64,000 nucleotides of DNA. It comes from Incurvaria masculella (taxonomy: Eukaryota > Arthropoda > Insecta > Lepidoptera > Incurvariidae). Positions 1 to 10,247 of this stretch are shown in pieces (positions within the stretch are counted from its first letter, which is position 1; every line of letters begins with the position of its first letter). The notes under the pieces were generated by a model, which was not told where the DNA came from, ran no database searches, and was given only the letters and a program-made list of their open reading frames with translations. The DNA is taken from NCBI GenBank assembly GCA_946894095.1, contig OX335659.1, forward strand, positions 9,927,501 through 9,991,500. Direction: 5' to 3'. A program made the translations under genes and the position numbers.

Positions 1-47
1 TTAGTCATAGGGTTCCGTTGGTACCCTATGGGTACGAAACCCTAAAA
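1..47 (-). repeat. GGTTCCG/(GTCC)n dispersed repeat, cut by window edge
   Basis: The first bases match the terminal part of a repeat that occurs four more times in this window (6787, 16412, 27885, 33373): a 'tagggttccgt ... ggtac' block followed by 'accctaaaa'. Only one terminus is inside the window. The orientation is the same as the copies at 27885 and 33373. Confidence 0.7.
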
Positions 48-270
48 TGCTGTCTTTCTGTTTGCATATATGCACTTAAATATAAGAAATCGCGTTGATA
101 CATCAACAATTAACAACAGTCACTGTTTGGCTCAGGTCTGTCAGGGAAACATCGTCGTCCTGATGGGGACGCATCTTAAAGTCCAAAAAGCACAAGGTCT
201 GAAGCCTGTAGATGGTATAAGTAAATATACTTTTTCGTACTAAGCAGGTACGTTGCTTATTCCAAGGAAC

Positions 271-723
271 GTGACATGTATGTATGTATAATCGACCGTG
301 AAGCAAGGACACATTAATTGAAGAAAGAGCCCAGTAAGTATATTTACTTAAGTCAACCTAGGAATGGCTCTAGCGTCTGATGCCAAATACGATTTTGGTG
401 ATGACGGCAATATGTTTGATTGTTCAATCTTTGCAGTCAATGTCCGCAACGCAGATGAAGCGTAAAATCAATGTATGTAGCTATAATCTTAAACACTGTG
501 TTAGTAGGAGCCATTCATTACGGGAAGAGGGACTGTAGGAGAATTCCAAATTATCGGTATACAGCCGGTGGCCAAATTGGTAGACGCAATACCCGCGAAT
601 GGTATGTTTTGCTGGTTCGGGTCCAGTCTTGCAGTATATTCGTAAAGTAGTTCTTTTTACTAGGCTCTTTCTTCAATTAATGTGTCCTTGCTTCACGGTC
701 GATTATACATACATACATGTCAC
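271..723. repeat. Perfect 60-bp inverted repeat with 333-bp spacer
   Basis: Bases 271-330 are the exact reverse complement of 664-723 over 60 of 60 positions by eye, beginning GTGACATGTATGTATG. The spacer is unrelated to the arms and contains a tRNA-like stretch (563-633). Arms this perfect suggest a recent fold-back element, an inversion or an assembly artefact. No transposase or target-site duplication was found. Confidence 0.75.
563..633 (+). other. tRNA-like sequence (degenerate tRNA or SINE head)
   Basis: An A-box-like TGGCCAAATTGG is followed by a perfect 5-bp anticodon-like stem (ATACC/GGTAT) around a 7-base loop. Then comes a T-arm-like CTGG-TTCGGGT-CCAG containing a B-box-like GGTTCGGGTCC. 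The acceptor stem does not pair well and the base before the anticodon is not T, so it is unlikely to be a working tRNA. It could be a tRNA pseudogene or the head of a SINE. Confidence 0.35.
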
Positions 724-1790
724 ATTTCTGTAGATGGTAGCATTTAAAATAATAATGTAATATATATTTTTTATCCATAATAATATACTTGTGTATTTTG
801 ACTTCCGGCAAAGATTCTTGTCTGTTCTTTTTCGTCGTGATTATCGAACCGTCTAAAAAAATTACGAACAAAAGAATTAACTAAACAACGAACGAATTAC
901 CAAAAATATTATAGCCCTAAACAACCAGAATGTGCTGCTCTTGAAAGATATTTACGATCCTTCCAGGAGAATCTTATAATTAGTTAGTTTAGCTTTTACA
1001 GATGAACGAATGCACTCAATTTATGGAATAACTAAATTAATGATGAAGCGGTTTTAAGGCGCCAATTGACGCTAACGTTACGATATTTTGGCGTTATTGA
1101 AATGGTTATTTCAGAGTCGATTAAGAATAAACACCAGTAAAAAAATTAAAACATCAAAGTTTGGACTATTGTCTTGGGTATGACTGTAAAACGGTTTTAA
1201 TGCGTTGCATTTTTTAAAAAAAAAATTTTTTTAGACGCTAATCTACTAGGTTTTTAATCCGGAGCTTGGAAATGATTCATGATTTTTACAATTTTCTTTT
1301 TTATAGTACAAAGATCACATATTTATCTAGTGAATACCCATAAAAAAATATATTAATTCGCGAAAAATAGATTTTATAAATCGAAAACAAATCGATTCTG
1401 ACGCGCATTCAATAATGAACCCTAACGCAAATACAGTGCGTACGGAGGTCGCCTTTATCGTTTGTTTTTGAATTAGTTTATTACACTTGTTTTTATGTTT
1501 GGCTTATGCACTTTAAAATGGCACGAACTGGAGCAAACTCCGCCGTAACCTCCGGAACCCTTTTTTCTATTTACTACTCTCACCTTGCGAGCGTTGATTA
1601 TGTCTACTGAAACTCATGAAGCTAATTTCGAATTAAATTAATGCTCTTTTAATCGGACTCCATCTGACTTTAATCGTGATTATTCGCTAAGCATAACTTC
1701 CTTTGCTTGCTCCAATCATTAGGCACTCCGATCGCGGCGCGGAGCGATTTCCTAAATGCCCTAATAGCTTACTTCAACTATTCCTGTCAG
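724..1790. other. No gene seen
   Basis: AT-rich sequence with no long open frame, no family resemblance and no clear repeat boundary. Confidence 0.6.
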
Positions 1791-1873
1791 CAGTAGCGGT
1801 TTTAGGGTAGGGCGCGGTTGGGCGACCGCCCAGGGCGCCAGATCTAAAGGGGCGCCACATGTGGCGCCCCTTT
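1791..1873. repeat. hAT-like terminus with 28-bp palindrome
   Basis: The stretch begins 'cagcagtagcggttttaggg' and runs into GC-rich 'gggcgaccgcccagggcgcc', a composition resembling the ends of widespread hAT transposons. Bases 1846-1873 form a perfect 28-bp palindrome (aaaggggcgccaca mirrored). A related GC-rich stretch occurs at about 5155-5220. I could not join the two into one element with confidence. Confidence 0.35.
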
Positions 1874-2239
1874 TGTATCCGCTCGCTCATTGACCAAGTC
1901 CTACTTACTCATAAATTCCCTTAATTTTGCGTCAAAATGGTGGTCAACACTAGAATGGAACGAAGTGTCCGGTCGGAGTTGTAAGTTAATTGTCATAATT
2001 GTTTAGTTCAAAATGTCTGAACATGTCCATCCTGAAAAAAAATCATCTGTGTCAAAATTTTGAAAACGGAAAGCCGAATAAGAAAAGGAATAAAAAACAA
2101 AAACAATGTTTAGTAATAAATATAAATATATCACAACAAAAAATCATGATCAGGGGGGCATAAACAGCGTCACTATAATCATTATAAAGATTTATGGGGA
2201 TTATCAACCAAATTTTTAGCACTTTGATGACCACTTGAT

Positions 2240-3730
2240 GTTACCAATTTAACCAATACGTCTCAGAAGGAACGTTCCTAAGCATTCTTAAAGCTGCAAA
2301 AGTTTGTCCGATCCATAAAAAAGGATTGAAGAAGGATTTCAATAACTTTAGACCCATTTCTATCCTGCCATGTATCAGCAAAATTTTCGAAAAAATGATG
2401 TAAAGTAAATTAATCCATTTATAAAAATAATCCCATAAATCCTCAGAAATTGAGCGTTCAAAAAAGAAATATACAGGAACTGTTATAGCCAACATGCTGA
2501 CATCAGTCTATTCAAGTCTTGACAATAATATAGGTAGCTTAGGACTATTCTGTGATCAAAGGCATGTGACTGCGTCAATCATGAACTTCTACTTACAAAG
2601 CTTGAGCACTAGAGCATTAGAGGAAAATCGCTAGATCTAATTCATTCATATCTTACAGGCAGAACCCAATATACTCAGCTCCACGATGTTAGATCAGAAG
2701 CAGATTCTGTGACCCGAGCAGTTCCTCAAGGCTCAATTTTAGGGCGGTTTACATAAATGACTTACGTACTCTTATGTACTCTCAAAACAACCCATATTTT
2801 AATGTTTGCTGAGGACACATGTCTTATTTTTGGGTACAACAGAATGAATGGTGATGCACTGAATATTGATCCCAACATTGAAAAAATACATAACTGGTTC
2901 CAAGTAAATCACCCCCTTCTTAATGCCGCAAGAATAACTTTGTCCTATTATCTTTACGACGATTTAATCGTAACGTCAAATTGAACATTGTAAATTCCGC
3001 TCTAACTAGTGTGCATGAAGTTAAGTTCTTTGGTTTGCACGTGGACATGGGTTTATTAAAATGGGACGCTCAAATTAAACAATTATTATAAATAAGTTTA
3101 ATTCAGCAATTTACGCAATTCGCAAAATACGTTCCATATGTGGGGTCAACGCTGCGAAAACAGTTTACCCCTCTTATTTTCATAGCATTATGAAGGCCAG
3201 TCTTAAGTTTTGGGGTAACGGTGCTGATTGAACAAAACAGGCAATGCGTGCCGTGCTAAGATTCCTACTGCGGCTCATTCTCGGAAAACGCAATATTTAC
3301 GTTTTCAAGTGAGTATATATCACAGTGTCTCATGTATGCCAGAAACTATTTGGAAAATATCCGTTTCAATAAAGATTACCTTGGCTACAACACAGAGCTA
3401 AAGATCTAATAAGATCACCTCTAGTGAAGCGCAGTAAAACTTTAAAGAGCTTTATCTGCAACAGCGTCATGTTCTTCAATATACTCCCGCAATGAATTGT
3501 TAAAAAAGTATTAAATAGTTCTAAACGGATGGTCAGACCAATTCTTCCAAAGAAAACTTACTATAGAATTGACGATGTTTTTAAATACGATAATATTATT
3601 AACACTTGTTTAATAATTTTATAGAATTTACAATTTGTATTAAGTAATTCTAAGACTGTAAATATATTATAACTGTATGCATGATTCATTGCTACTTGTG
3701 GTGGTCATGCCGAAATAAATGAAATGAAAG
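2240..3730 (+). mobile_element. Decayed Jockey/CR1-like non-LTR retrotransposon
   Basis: Reverse-transcriptase fragments are visible on the plus strand although frames are broken. Around 2290-2400 there is a peptide reading KVCPIHKKG followed by NNFRPISILPCISKIFEK, the conserved RT start of Jockey/CR1-like LINEs. Around 2800-2835 there is FAEDTCLIFG, a damaged form of the catalytic FADD box. A tail with 'aaataaatgaaatgaaag' closes it near 3725. Stops and frameshifts separate the pieces, so no functional protein remains. The exact clade is uncertain. Confidence 0.7.
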
Positions 3731-4309
3731 GTTTATGAATGGGTTATGAAATATTTTTTGCTTGATCAGAATGTGGTTTTATCCCGTCTTGGACAACGCA
3801 AAGTTTGTATGGGCTAGAAAATCGTCACTAATCTAAGTGTTTTTGGATTGAACTAACACAGTTAAATTGTTTTGACTAAGGTGAATCCGAATTGATACAT
3901 TTCAGACACTGCTAACTCATAGAAACGTCAGCAGATGCATTTAAAGTCTCAGTGATGGATTTACTGAAGTGATTACTATTTTCGCAGACTGAACAAGTTT
4001 CTTGTTTAGTGCAGCGCGCTGGGCGTCGCTTCCGTAGGCAGAGGCCCGAGGTTCGCGCCGCATCGAGGTCCGCTTTTTTTTATGTTATAATCATTTGCAG
4101 GTTATTGATTTTCTAGCTCATTTTAGTGGGCACACGACCGTAGAGAGTTATTCTGAAGGATAAAATAAGAATATTGCTAATGCAAGCACTTAGTATCGAA
4201 GTGACATGAAATAGTATGTGAACTGAAATATTTATTTGATATTAGAGAAAAAAAAAAAATAATGTGGTTATTTTTCCTCCAGAATCCGCAGTGCTTTGAG
4301 TATTCAAGA
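3731..4309. other. Intergenic, contains a possible pol III-type box pair
   Basis: No gene seen. Bases 4006-4081 have an A-box-like TTAGTGCAGCGCGCTGG, a B-box-like GGTTCGCGCC at 4050-4059 and a T8 run at about 4073-4081. This fits a tRNA-derived SINE head or tRNA pseudogene but does not fold convincingly as a tRNA by eye. Confidence 0.35.
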
Positions 4310-4890
4310 GTTGGGAAAAACTTACGGAAACAACTTGGTGTCTCGGCACAAAATACTCATTTGGTTTTATTGACGGCTGTGACTACATTTCGAAATATAC
4401 GAATTCGAATTTTTACAAAAAAATATATGCGGTCAACTATGTAAAAAGCATAAAAAGTGGATATTCGAGAGAAACGTGTGATTTGAGAAAACAAATACAA
4501 CATATTATCACTATTATGCAATAGATGGCGCTGCGCATCGGATTATAGTTTTAGCTAAGATATATTGTGTATCAATGTATTTATGAAAATAAATATAATG
4601 GTACGGGTAGTGGCAAAATATACCTAATTGAAAAAATAATTATAGTAAAAAATTACGAACATTTCTATAATCGTAAATTGTTTAAATGTCGGATAACAGA
4701 TGGCTCTACAATTTCTGCAAGGGAACTATTTGTTCAAAGTCTGTTTAGATAGAATTATATTACCTGGAGTTCTCATGAAAGTTGAAATTATTTGAAAATT
4801 CAAATCATTAAAATTGATTATCGATGGTTTCGAACACTACCGATTACATTTTTGTTGCGCCAAAAAAGTCACTGGAGCTCCGGTTGCATA
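4310..4890 (+). repeat. Unclassified dispersed repeat, copy 1
   Basis: Two blocks here recur in the same order at 14,800-15,110: one containing 'aacttacggaaacaact' and one ending 'tcactggagctccggttgca'. The present copy is longer between the blocks. No terminal inverted repeat or coding motif was recognised; it is probably a decayed non-autonomous element. Confidence 0.65.
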
Positions 4891-6786
4891 TCTCCTTTAC
4901 AGAGCTGAAGTGAGCAGAAGAACGTACCACGACCAAATCGATGTATTTATTCGTAAAGGTCTGGTACGTAACACCGGTAATCGTAGAGCATGTATGATAA
5001 GGTATATTTTTTATTTTATTTAAGAAAACATAGACTTTGGTATATATATAAACTTTCCCTAAAGAAATATTATAAAAGTAAAATTCAATAGTATTTTTTA
5101 AAAAAATGGTTATTTCATTATTTCCCTTTGCTTTTTGTTGGAATGGTTTTGAATGGCAGATAAGGGGCGCCGTAAAAATCTCGCCCAGGGCGCTGGTAGT
5201 GTTAAAACCGGCACTCCTGTGGGGCTCAGACTAGGTGGGCCTTTCGTGGTACTAGGTCCCAAGATGCATCGCTGGGTGGTTTTGCCAGGAGTTGCTCAGA
5301 AGTATCCGCCAGCGCCTTATCGCATGTCAACGACACTTACATGACGGCAAACATATTTACCTATTTAACATATATACATACCATATTTTACCTATAGCTT
5401 TTTAAAAAATATTTCCCTGGCAGACCCAGGCTTAGCTTACCTTCAGGCTTTCCTAGCGTTTGCCTTTCCTCCCCCCTCGGTAGCTAGATGTATTTCAGAT
5501 AAATATAAAAGTCTTAAAACCTTAAACCCGTTATGTGCGCACGTTCTTAGCTCAACTGTGACGAATAGCCAACTCAAAACCTTGTCTCTATTATTTATTA
5601 TGGAAAATTCATACACAGTGCAAAAACAACTTGCTACTTTGGAGATAATACAAGAAACCATTAAAACGTTGAATTCTGAATCGGATTGTCACTGGTGATG
5701 ACAAGCATGCTGTTTTATAATATGAAATGTTCTTCACGACATGGTTAGACAAGAGGTAAACAATCAAACAATACCCTAGTTGCAAACAGAGTCCAAAGAA
5801 GATGCTGGACTTGTGTCCCGCATTGTCCATCAAGCCATTCGATACCATGTACCTACTGCAATAAGGATTACAGAAATGAAAACGACCATAGCCTAGCTCG
5901 TGACCAAACAATGGAAAATGCCACGTAAGTACTGCAATACGGCTTACATAAATGAAAACGACGATGGCCTAGCACGTGACAAAACAATAGAGACTTTAAG
6001 TCACTCTACCTAGTCCACTATTCTCCTCCACTTCTGCCCGGCTTGCTATATGTATAGCTTATAAACATTCGTACTTACATAATATTCGATACGCGAAAAT
6101 ATCCGGCTCTCATGAGTTCAGCACTGGCGTGGAAATGCCATCAACCAATAGTCACGTGAGCATTGTCTTCATGGCCGCATTGCGCTCAATTTGAGTGCAA
6201 GTGTAGCGCTTACTCGACCGCAGTTGTATAAAGGGCGTTCGGTGTAACATTCGGTCATGTAGCTCGATTACATACTAAAGGCTCGCGGATTAGCCCCTAT
6301 TTTCATCACTTCCAGTTACCTTAAAACCGATAAGTAACTTTCGGTTACATCGCATATTTACATGCTGTAACCGAAAGGTAACTTTGAGATATTTGCTATA
6401 AAAAACTACATGCCCAAGCACTAACTTTGAGGATGTTTTCTTAAAAACTAAATAAAATATTTTGACGAATTGGTGGTGGAATATTATTCCAATATTTTAT
6501 GATGGAAAATTATGAGTTACCAGCGAAAACGTAACTTCGATGCATGTAACCCTAAGGTTAATGTGGATAGTCACTAACATTCATACAATCAAACATCTGA
6601 CATCTCTCTGTATGTCTGCATGCTAATAACTTGAGAAGTTCTTACCCAATTTTGCTCTTCCGAAAAATTAGCTGAGGGGTGGGCAGTGGGGTTAAGAGAG
6701 TCGTTACCCTATCAATTCCATATACCTACTGTGGTGGTGATAACTGTTTACATACCCTTTCATTTCGACATACTAAGAGAGGCAGG
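4891..6786. other. Intergenic with small local repeats
   Basis: No gene recognised. A 60-bp unit is repeated with a 76-bp period (5854-5913 and 5930-5989, both with 'tactgcaata'). An imperfect hairpin lies at 6333-6383, with 'ttcggttaca' in the left arm and 'tgtaaccgaa' in the right. The GC-rich stretch 5155-5240 resembles the hAT-like terminus at 1791. Confidence 0.5.
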
Positions 6787-7097
6787 TTTTTTAGGGTTCC
6801 GTACCCAAAGGGTGAAAACGGAACCCTATTACTAAGCCTCCGCTGTCCGTCCGTCCGTCCGTCCGTCCGTCTGTCTGTCTGTCACAGGGCTGTATCTCAG
6901 TAACCGTAACAGGTAGACAGCTGAAATTTTCACAGAGTATGTATTTATTTTGCCGCTATAACAACAAGTAGGTAAGATTAAAAAAATATTAAAATTAAAG
7001 GGGGCTCCCATACAAAAAACGTGATTTTTTTGTTTTTTTTTCTACGCTGGTACGGAACCCTTCGTGTGCGAGTCCGACTCGCACTTGGCCGGTTTTT
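6787..7097 (+). repeat. GGTTCCG/(GTCC)n dispersed repeat, full copy
   Basis: About 311 bp. It starts TTTTTTAGGGTTCCGTACCC, contains a (GTCC)n run, and ends GGTACGGAACCC ... GGCCGGTTTTT. The near end holds the palindrome GTGCGAGTCCGACTCGCAC. Partly inverted termini (AGGGTTCCGTACC versus GGTACGGAACCC) suggest a non-autonomous DNA element, but the class is not established from the sequence alone. Confidence 0.8.
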
Positions 7098-7196
7098 CAG
7101 AAAAGTTACACATTATCCGGCGTAGAGCACACAGTCGTCTGAAAGAAGATATAGTGAACTAAATTGACGAGGGTAAGTAAAGATGGTATTAGACTA

Positions 7197-7740
7197 GGAG
7201 GTCGCGACAAAAATGGTAACGATAACGTAAATGGCTGAAACTGGGTTCACGGGATAAAGACCAACCCTCTGAAGCTAAATGTGTCAGTCTGCCTATTCCA
7301 AGTGGTTGCGTTACGTAGATAATGCGCCTGAAAAACTAGTTATGGTGACGAAAAATATATATATTAAGGTAAATGGAAGCAAATACCGAAGCATGAAAGT
7401 ATCAGTACATTAGCTTAGCAATACAAAAACTGAACAAACATTTGGTTGCGTTTCGTAGTTATAGGCGATTTAGGATACAGATATAAGTTAAGGTATATTT
7501 AAGTTTTTAACTAAAAAACCGACTGCTTATTGTTGCATAATGAATAGGTATCAATGTTTCCAGACAATGAGTATATTCATCAGCAGGTACATACCAGCAT
7601 CTATTTTATATAGCCAATCTAGATAACGCAACCACTTGGCACGGGCAGACCGACATGTTTAGCATCAGAGGGTTGGTCTCTAACATGTGAACCCAGATTC
7701 AGTCATTTACCTTATCGTGACCAAAAATGTCGTGACCTCC
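7197..7740. mobile_element. 544-bp element with ~140-bp terminal inverted repeats
   Basis: The left end GGAGGTCGCGACAAAAATGG is matched in inverted orientation by the right end, which closes '...tgtcgtgacctcc'. The similarity continues inward for about 140 bp, including 'gaccaaccctctga' opposite 'tcagagggttggtc'. No coding capacity. This is a MITE or fold-back element; no target-site duplication could be assigned. Confidence 0.65.
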
Positions 7741-7989
7741 CGGAATATATGGACATGCAATGGGTGACGAAATAATGACGAAAGAAATGTTACTTGAAGA
7801 AGGTAACTTGAAAGTTTCGGGAAATTTGTCAAAAGGCATTTGATCGTACATATTTCCGGATAGAGTTTAGGAAAGTTGTAAGTGGACTGACCCTCCTAAT
7901 TTCACTTGTAGGACGAGATATTCTTTACGCCTTTGCAGGCATATTTTTTTTCTTCTGAATACTTTTTATAATTTATATATATATAATAT

Positions 7990-8460
7990 ATAATATTAAA
8001 TGCATGCTGATTAGTTTTTTAGTTAGTGTTTTTATTTTTCTGGCAAGCCACCAGGCCGTCTGCTGGAAGGGGTTGGACGAGACGACAAATGCACGCATAT
8101 ACTTTTCGTTCTTTTTGCGATGTTATTATTTTGTTATTCCTGCGGACGTGCATGTACCTACCGAGGTAAGCATACGATCAAGCCATCTACCCGGAGGGGT
8201 GGGCAGAGACGACAAATAATTGCAAACACTTTTTGTAGTTCTTACAATGACATTATTTGGTCTCTCCTGCGCGTACCGAGGCAAGCGAGAAAGTTAAAAG
8301 ATTTTCCTGCGACATTTCAGTTTTAGTTTCAGTTTCTTTATTACCTCCATTAGATGTATATTACACACTCGGATTCGTATTTTTTTTTCCTGTCGGTTCG
8401 ATTACTTCTGGCGAAGAAGAGCCGACAAGAAACTTCGTCAGGTTGGTCATTGTATTTTTT
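7990..8460. repeat. Unclassified repeat with internal imperfect duplication
   Basis: Two similar sub-units with 'acgacaaat' near the start and 'taccgagg(t/c)aagc' near the end lie at about 8078-8175 and 8208-8285. The stretch 8395-8450 recurs inverted at 11,388-11,445 (reading 'cttctggcgaagaa' in this copy). It is probably the decayed 3' part of a retroelement. Confidence 0.4.
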
Positions 8461-8917
8461 TTTCTAGTGATACTTACAAACTAGTTCACAGTGATTGATT
8501 GATTACTACTGCTCACAAAGAACATTATTATAAGAACATTATATACAATGCTGAGGAGCATTTATTTACTAACTTACATCTCTCAAGCTAGGTTGACTAA
8601 CAATCCACATTTCAGAAGACAGCAACAACATATTGTGTGCAACTAAAAGATGAAAGTATTATTTTTCACGGAAATGGCACCCGATGAAAACGTCTAAAAC
8701 CAGCTAATAAACGGATCAACCTGTATCATACCGAAAATGTACTCTTCGAAATTGACTTGTAATCAATTCCGACGTCACGTGAGCTTATTGCCCCGCCTTT
8801 ATGGCGTTCTCACGCGAGCGGAAATGACACCTCCAATACAATATAAAACTGCGATAGTTGCAAGAAACCGACATTTGAGCACCTGCACTCACGCGATGAG
8901 CTGAGTGGTCAGTCTGA

Positions 8918-9240
8918 GTTCTCACCTAAATTGGCGTTTACGGCAAACCGATCGACTGGCGTTTTCTCCAAACTCCATACAAGTTCTTATTAGATATTCT
9001 GTGGTTTTACTTCTTCAAGCTGTCAAAGTCAAACGCAGACTTCCGATTTGTATGAAAACGCGGAGTGGACGTAAACGGCAACGTCGACGTATTTACGGCA
9101 ACGTTGAGTAAGCTGTCAAATCAAGCTCGGACTCGCAAATGTTAGTTCGCTTAACGCCCGCTGCGCGCGCTCTTCAATTTCTCCATACATTTGAAAACGC
9201 CAGTCGATCGGTTTGCCGTAACGCCAATTTAGGTGACAAC
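8918..9240. mobile_element. 323-bp MITE-like element with ~50-bp TIRs
   Basis: The left end GTTCTCACCTAAATTGGCG and the reverse complement of the right end (GTTGTCACCTAAATTGGCG) match. They continue through 'acggcaaaccgatcgactgg' with one indel. The interior has no open frame of note. The transposon class is unassigned because the flanks show no clear duplication. Confidence 0.65.
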
Positions 9241-10247
9241 TGGGACTACCGGCTCTGGTAGTACGAGCTTTGTCGACTCGTGCCTGGCAATGACATTTCA
9301 ATCCCAGTAAGAAAATTCTTATAGTTTTTTGAAGAGGGCTCTCTCACGGACGTTCCTTCGAATAGAATGTACTTGGGATAAGGTCGAGAATGTTGCTTCA
9401 GAAAATCAGAACTTCTAAGGTTTGCCTCATACCAAAACCTCCGCCTCGTCTGTCCCAAGCTCAGTTTCATGACTTATGGTAACCCTAATAGGGACCTAAC
9501 TCAGAAAAGTGAATCATAACGCGAGTTGCGACGCTCCAAATTTGAGAAAAATCCATAGTTATTATAGTGAGTTGAATTACCATTTCCAATACCATACATA
9601 TTAGGTAGGTATATCTTGCTGCACAACAGTCCGCTTTCCTATGAAATAAAAGCAGATTGTTGTGCCGACGATTGGTGATTTGCTTCAATTAACTAGTCAC
9701 ACTTCATTCTCTACCCGAGCTAGCTTGCCACAGCAATGGTCGCCTGAGCAACCTATTTAGGTTGTCGTCGTGCTAAAGAGTGGTTATGTATGGACTATAT
9801 TATATATCCTTTGTGACATATCTCTGGTCTTGAAGTACCATACCATACCATAGACTAATCACGTTTATTTTCAAACTGCAAGGTCTCATCAAGATCTAGG
9901 TAGATACCTTGCTGGCATGTTAAAATTATATTGTGTCATATCTGACCTTCGAATTTATTCTGAATTACCGGCCGCGCGGCAAAAACAAGTCACGCACTTT
10001 ATGCGGCGCGTAGAGGGTTGGCAACAATTACGTTAATAAAGGGTTCTTTATTAAAGTCATTGGTTGGCAATATTCGTCTCACCAATAGCGACCCAGCGGC
10101 GCGCGAACGAGCACAACACCGCTCGGCGCGCCCAACAGGCTAGCTTTGACCAAACTATAGCGTGACGGGGTGGAACGACGCATTTTCAAGGTCATGCACG
10201 TTAGCAGTGGTCCGCCAATCCGCAAATCTACTCAGTTCGTAGCGTAC
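9241..10247. other. No gene seen
   Basis: No exon recognised on either strand. A GC-richer patch at 10,080-10,140 on the minus strand could be read open for about 20 codons but matches nothing I know. It falls where the next kinesin exon might have been expected. Confidence 0.5.

Noticed and set aside
563..633. Functional tRNA gene
   Set aside because: The T arm and anticodon-like stem form, but the acceptor stem does not pair and the base before the anticodon is wrong.
1791..5240. A single full-length hAT element between two GC-rich termini
   Set aside because: The two termini are only loosely alike, no transposase lies between them, and the interval contains an unrelated LINE.
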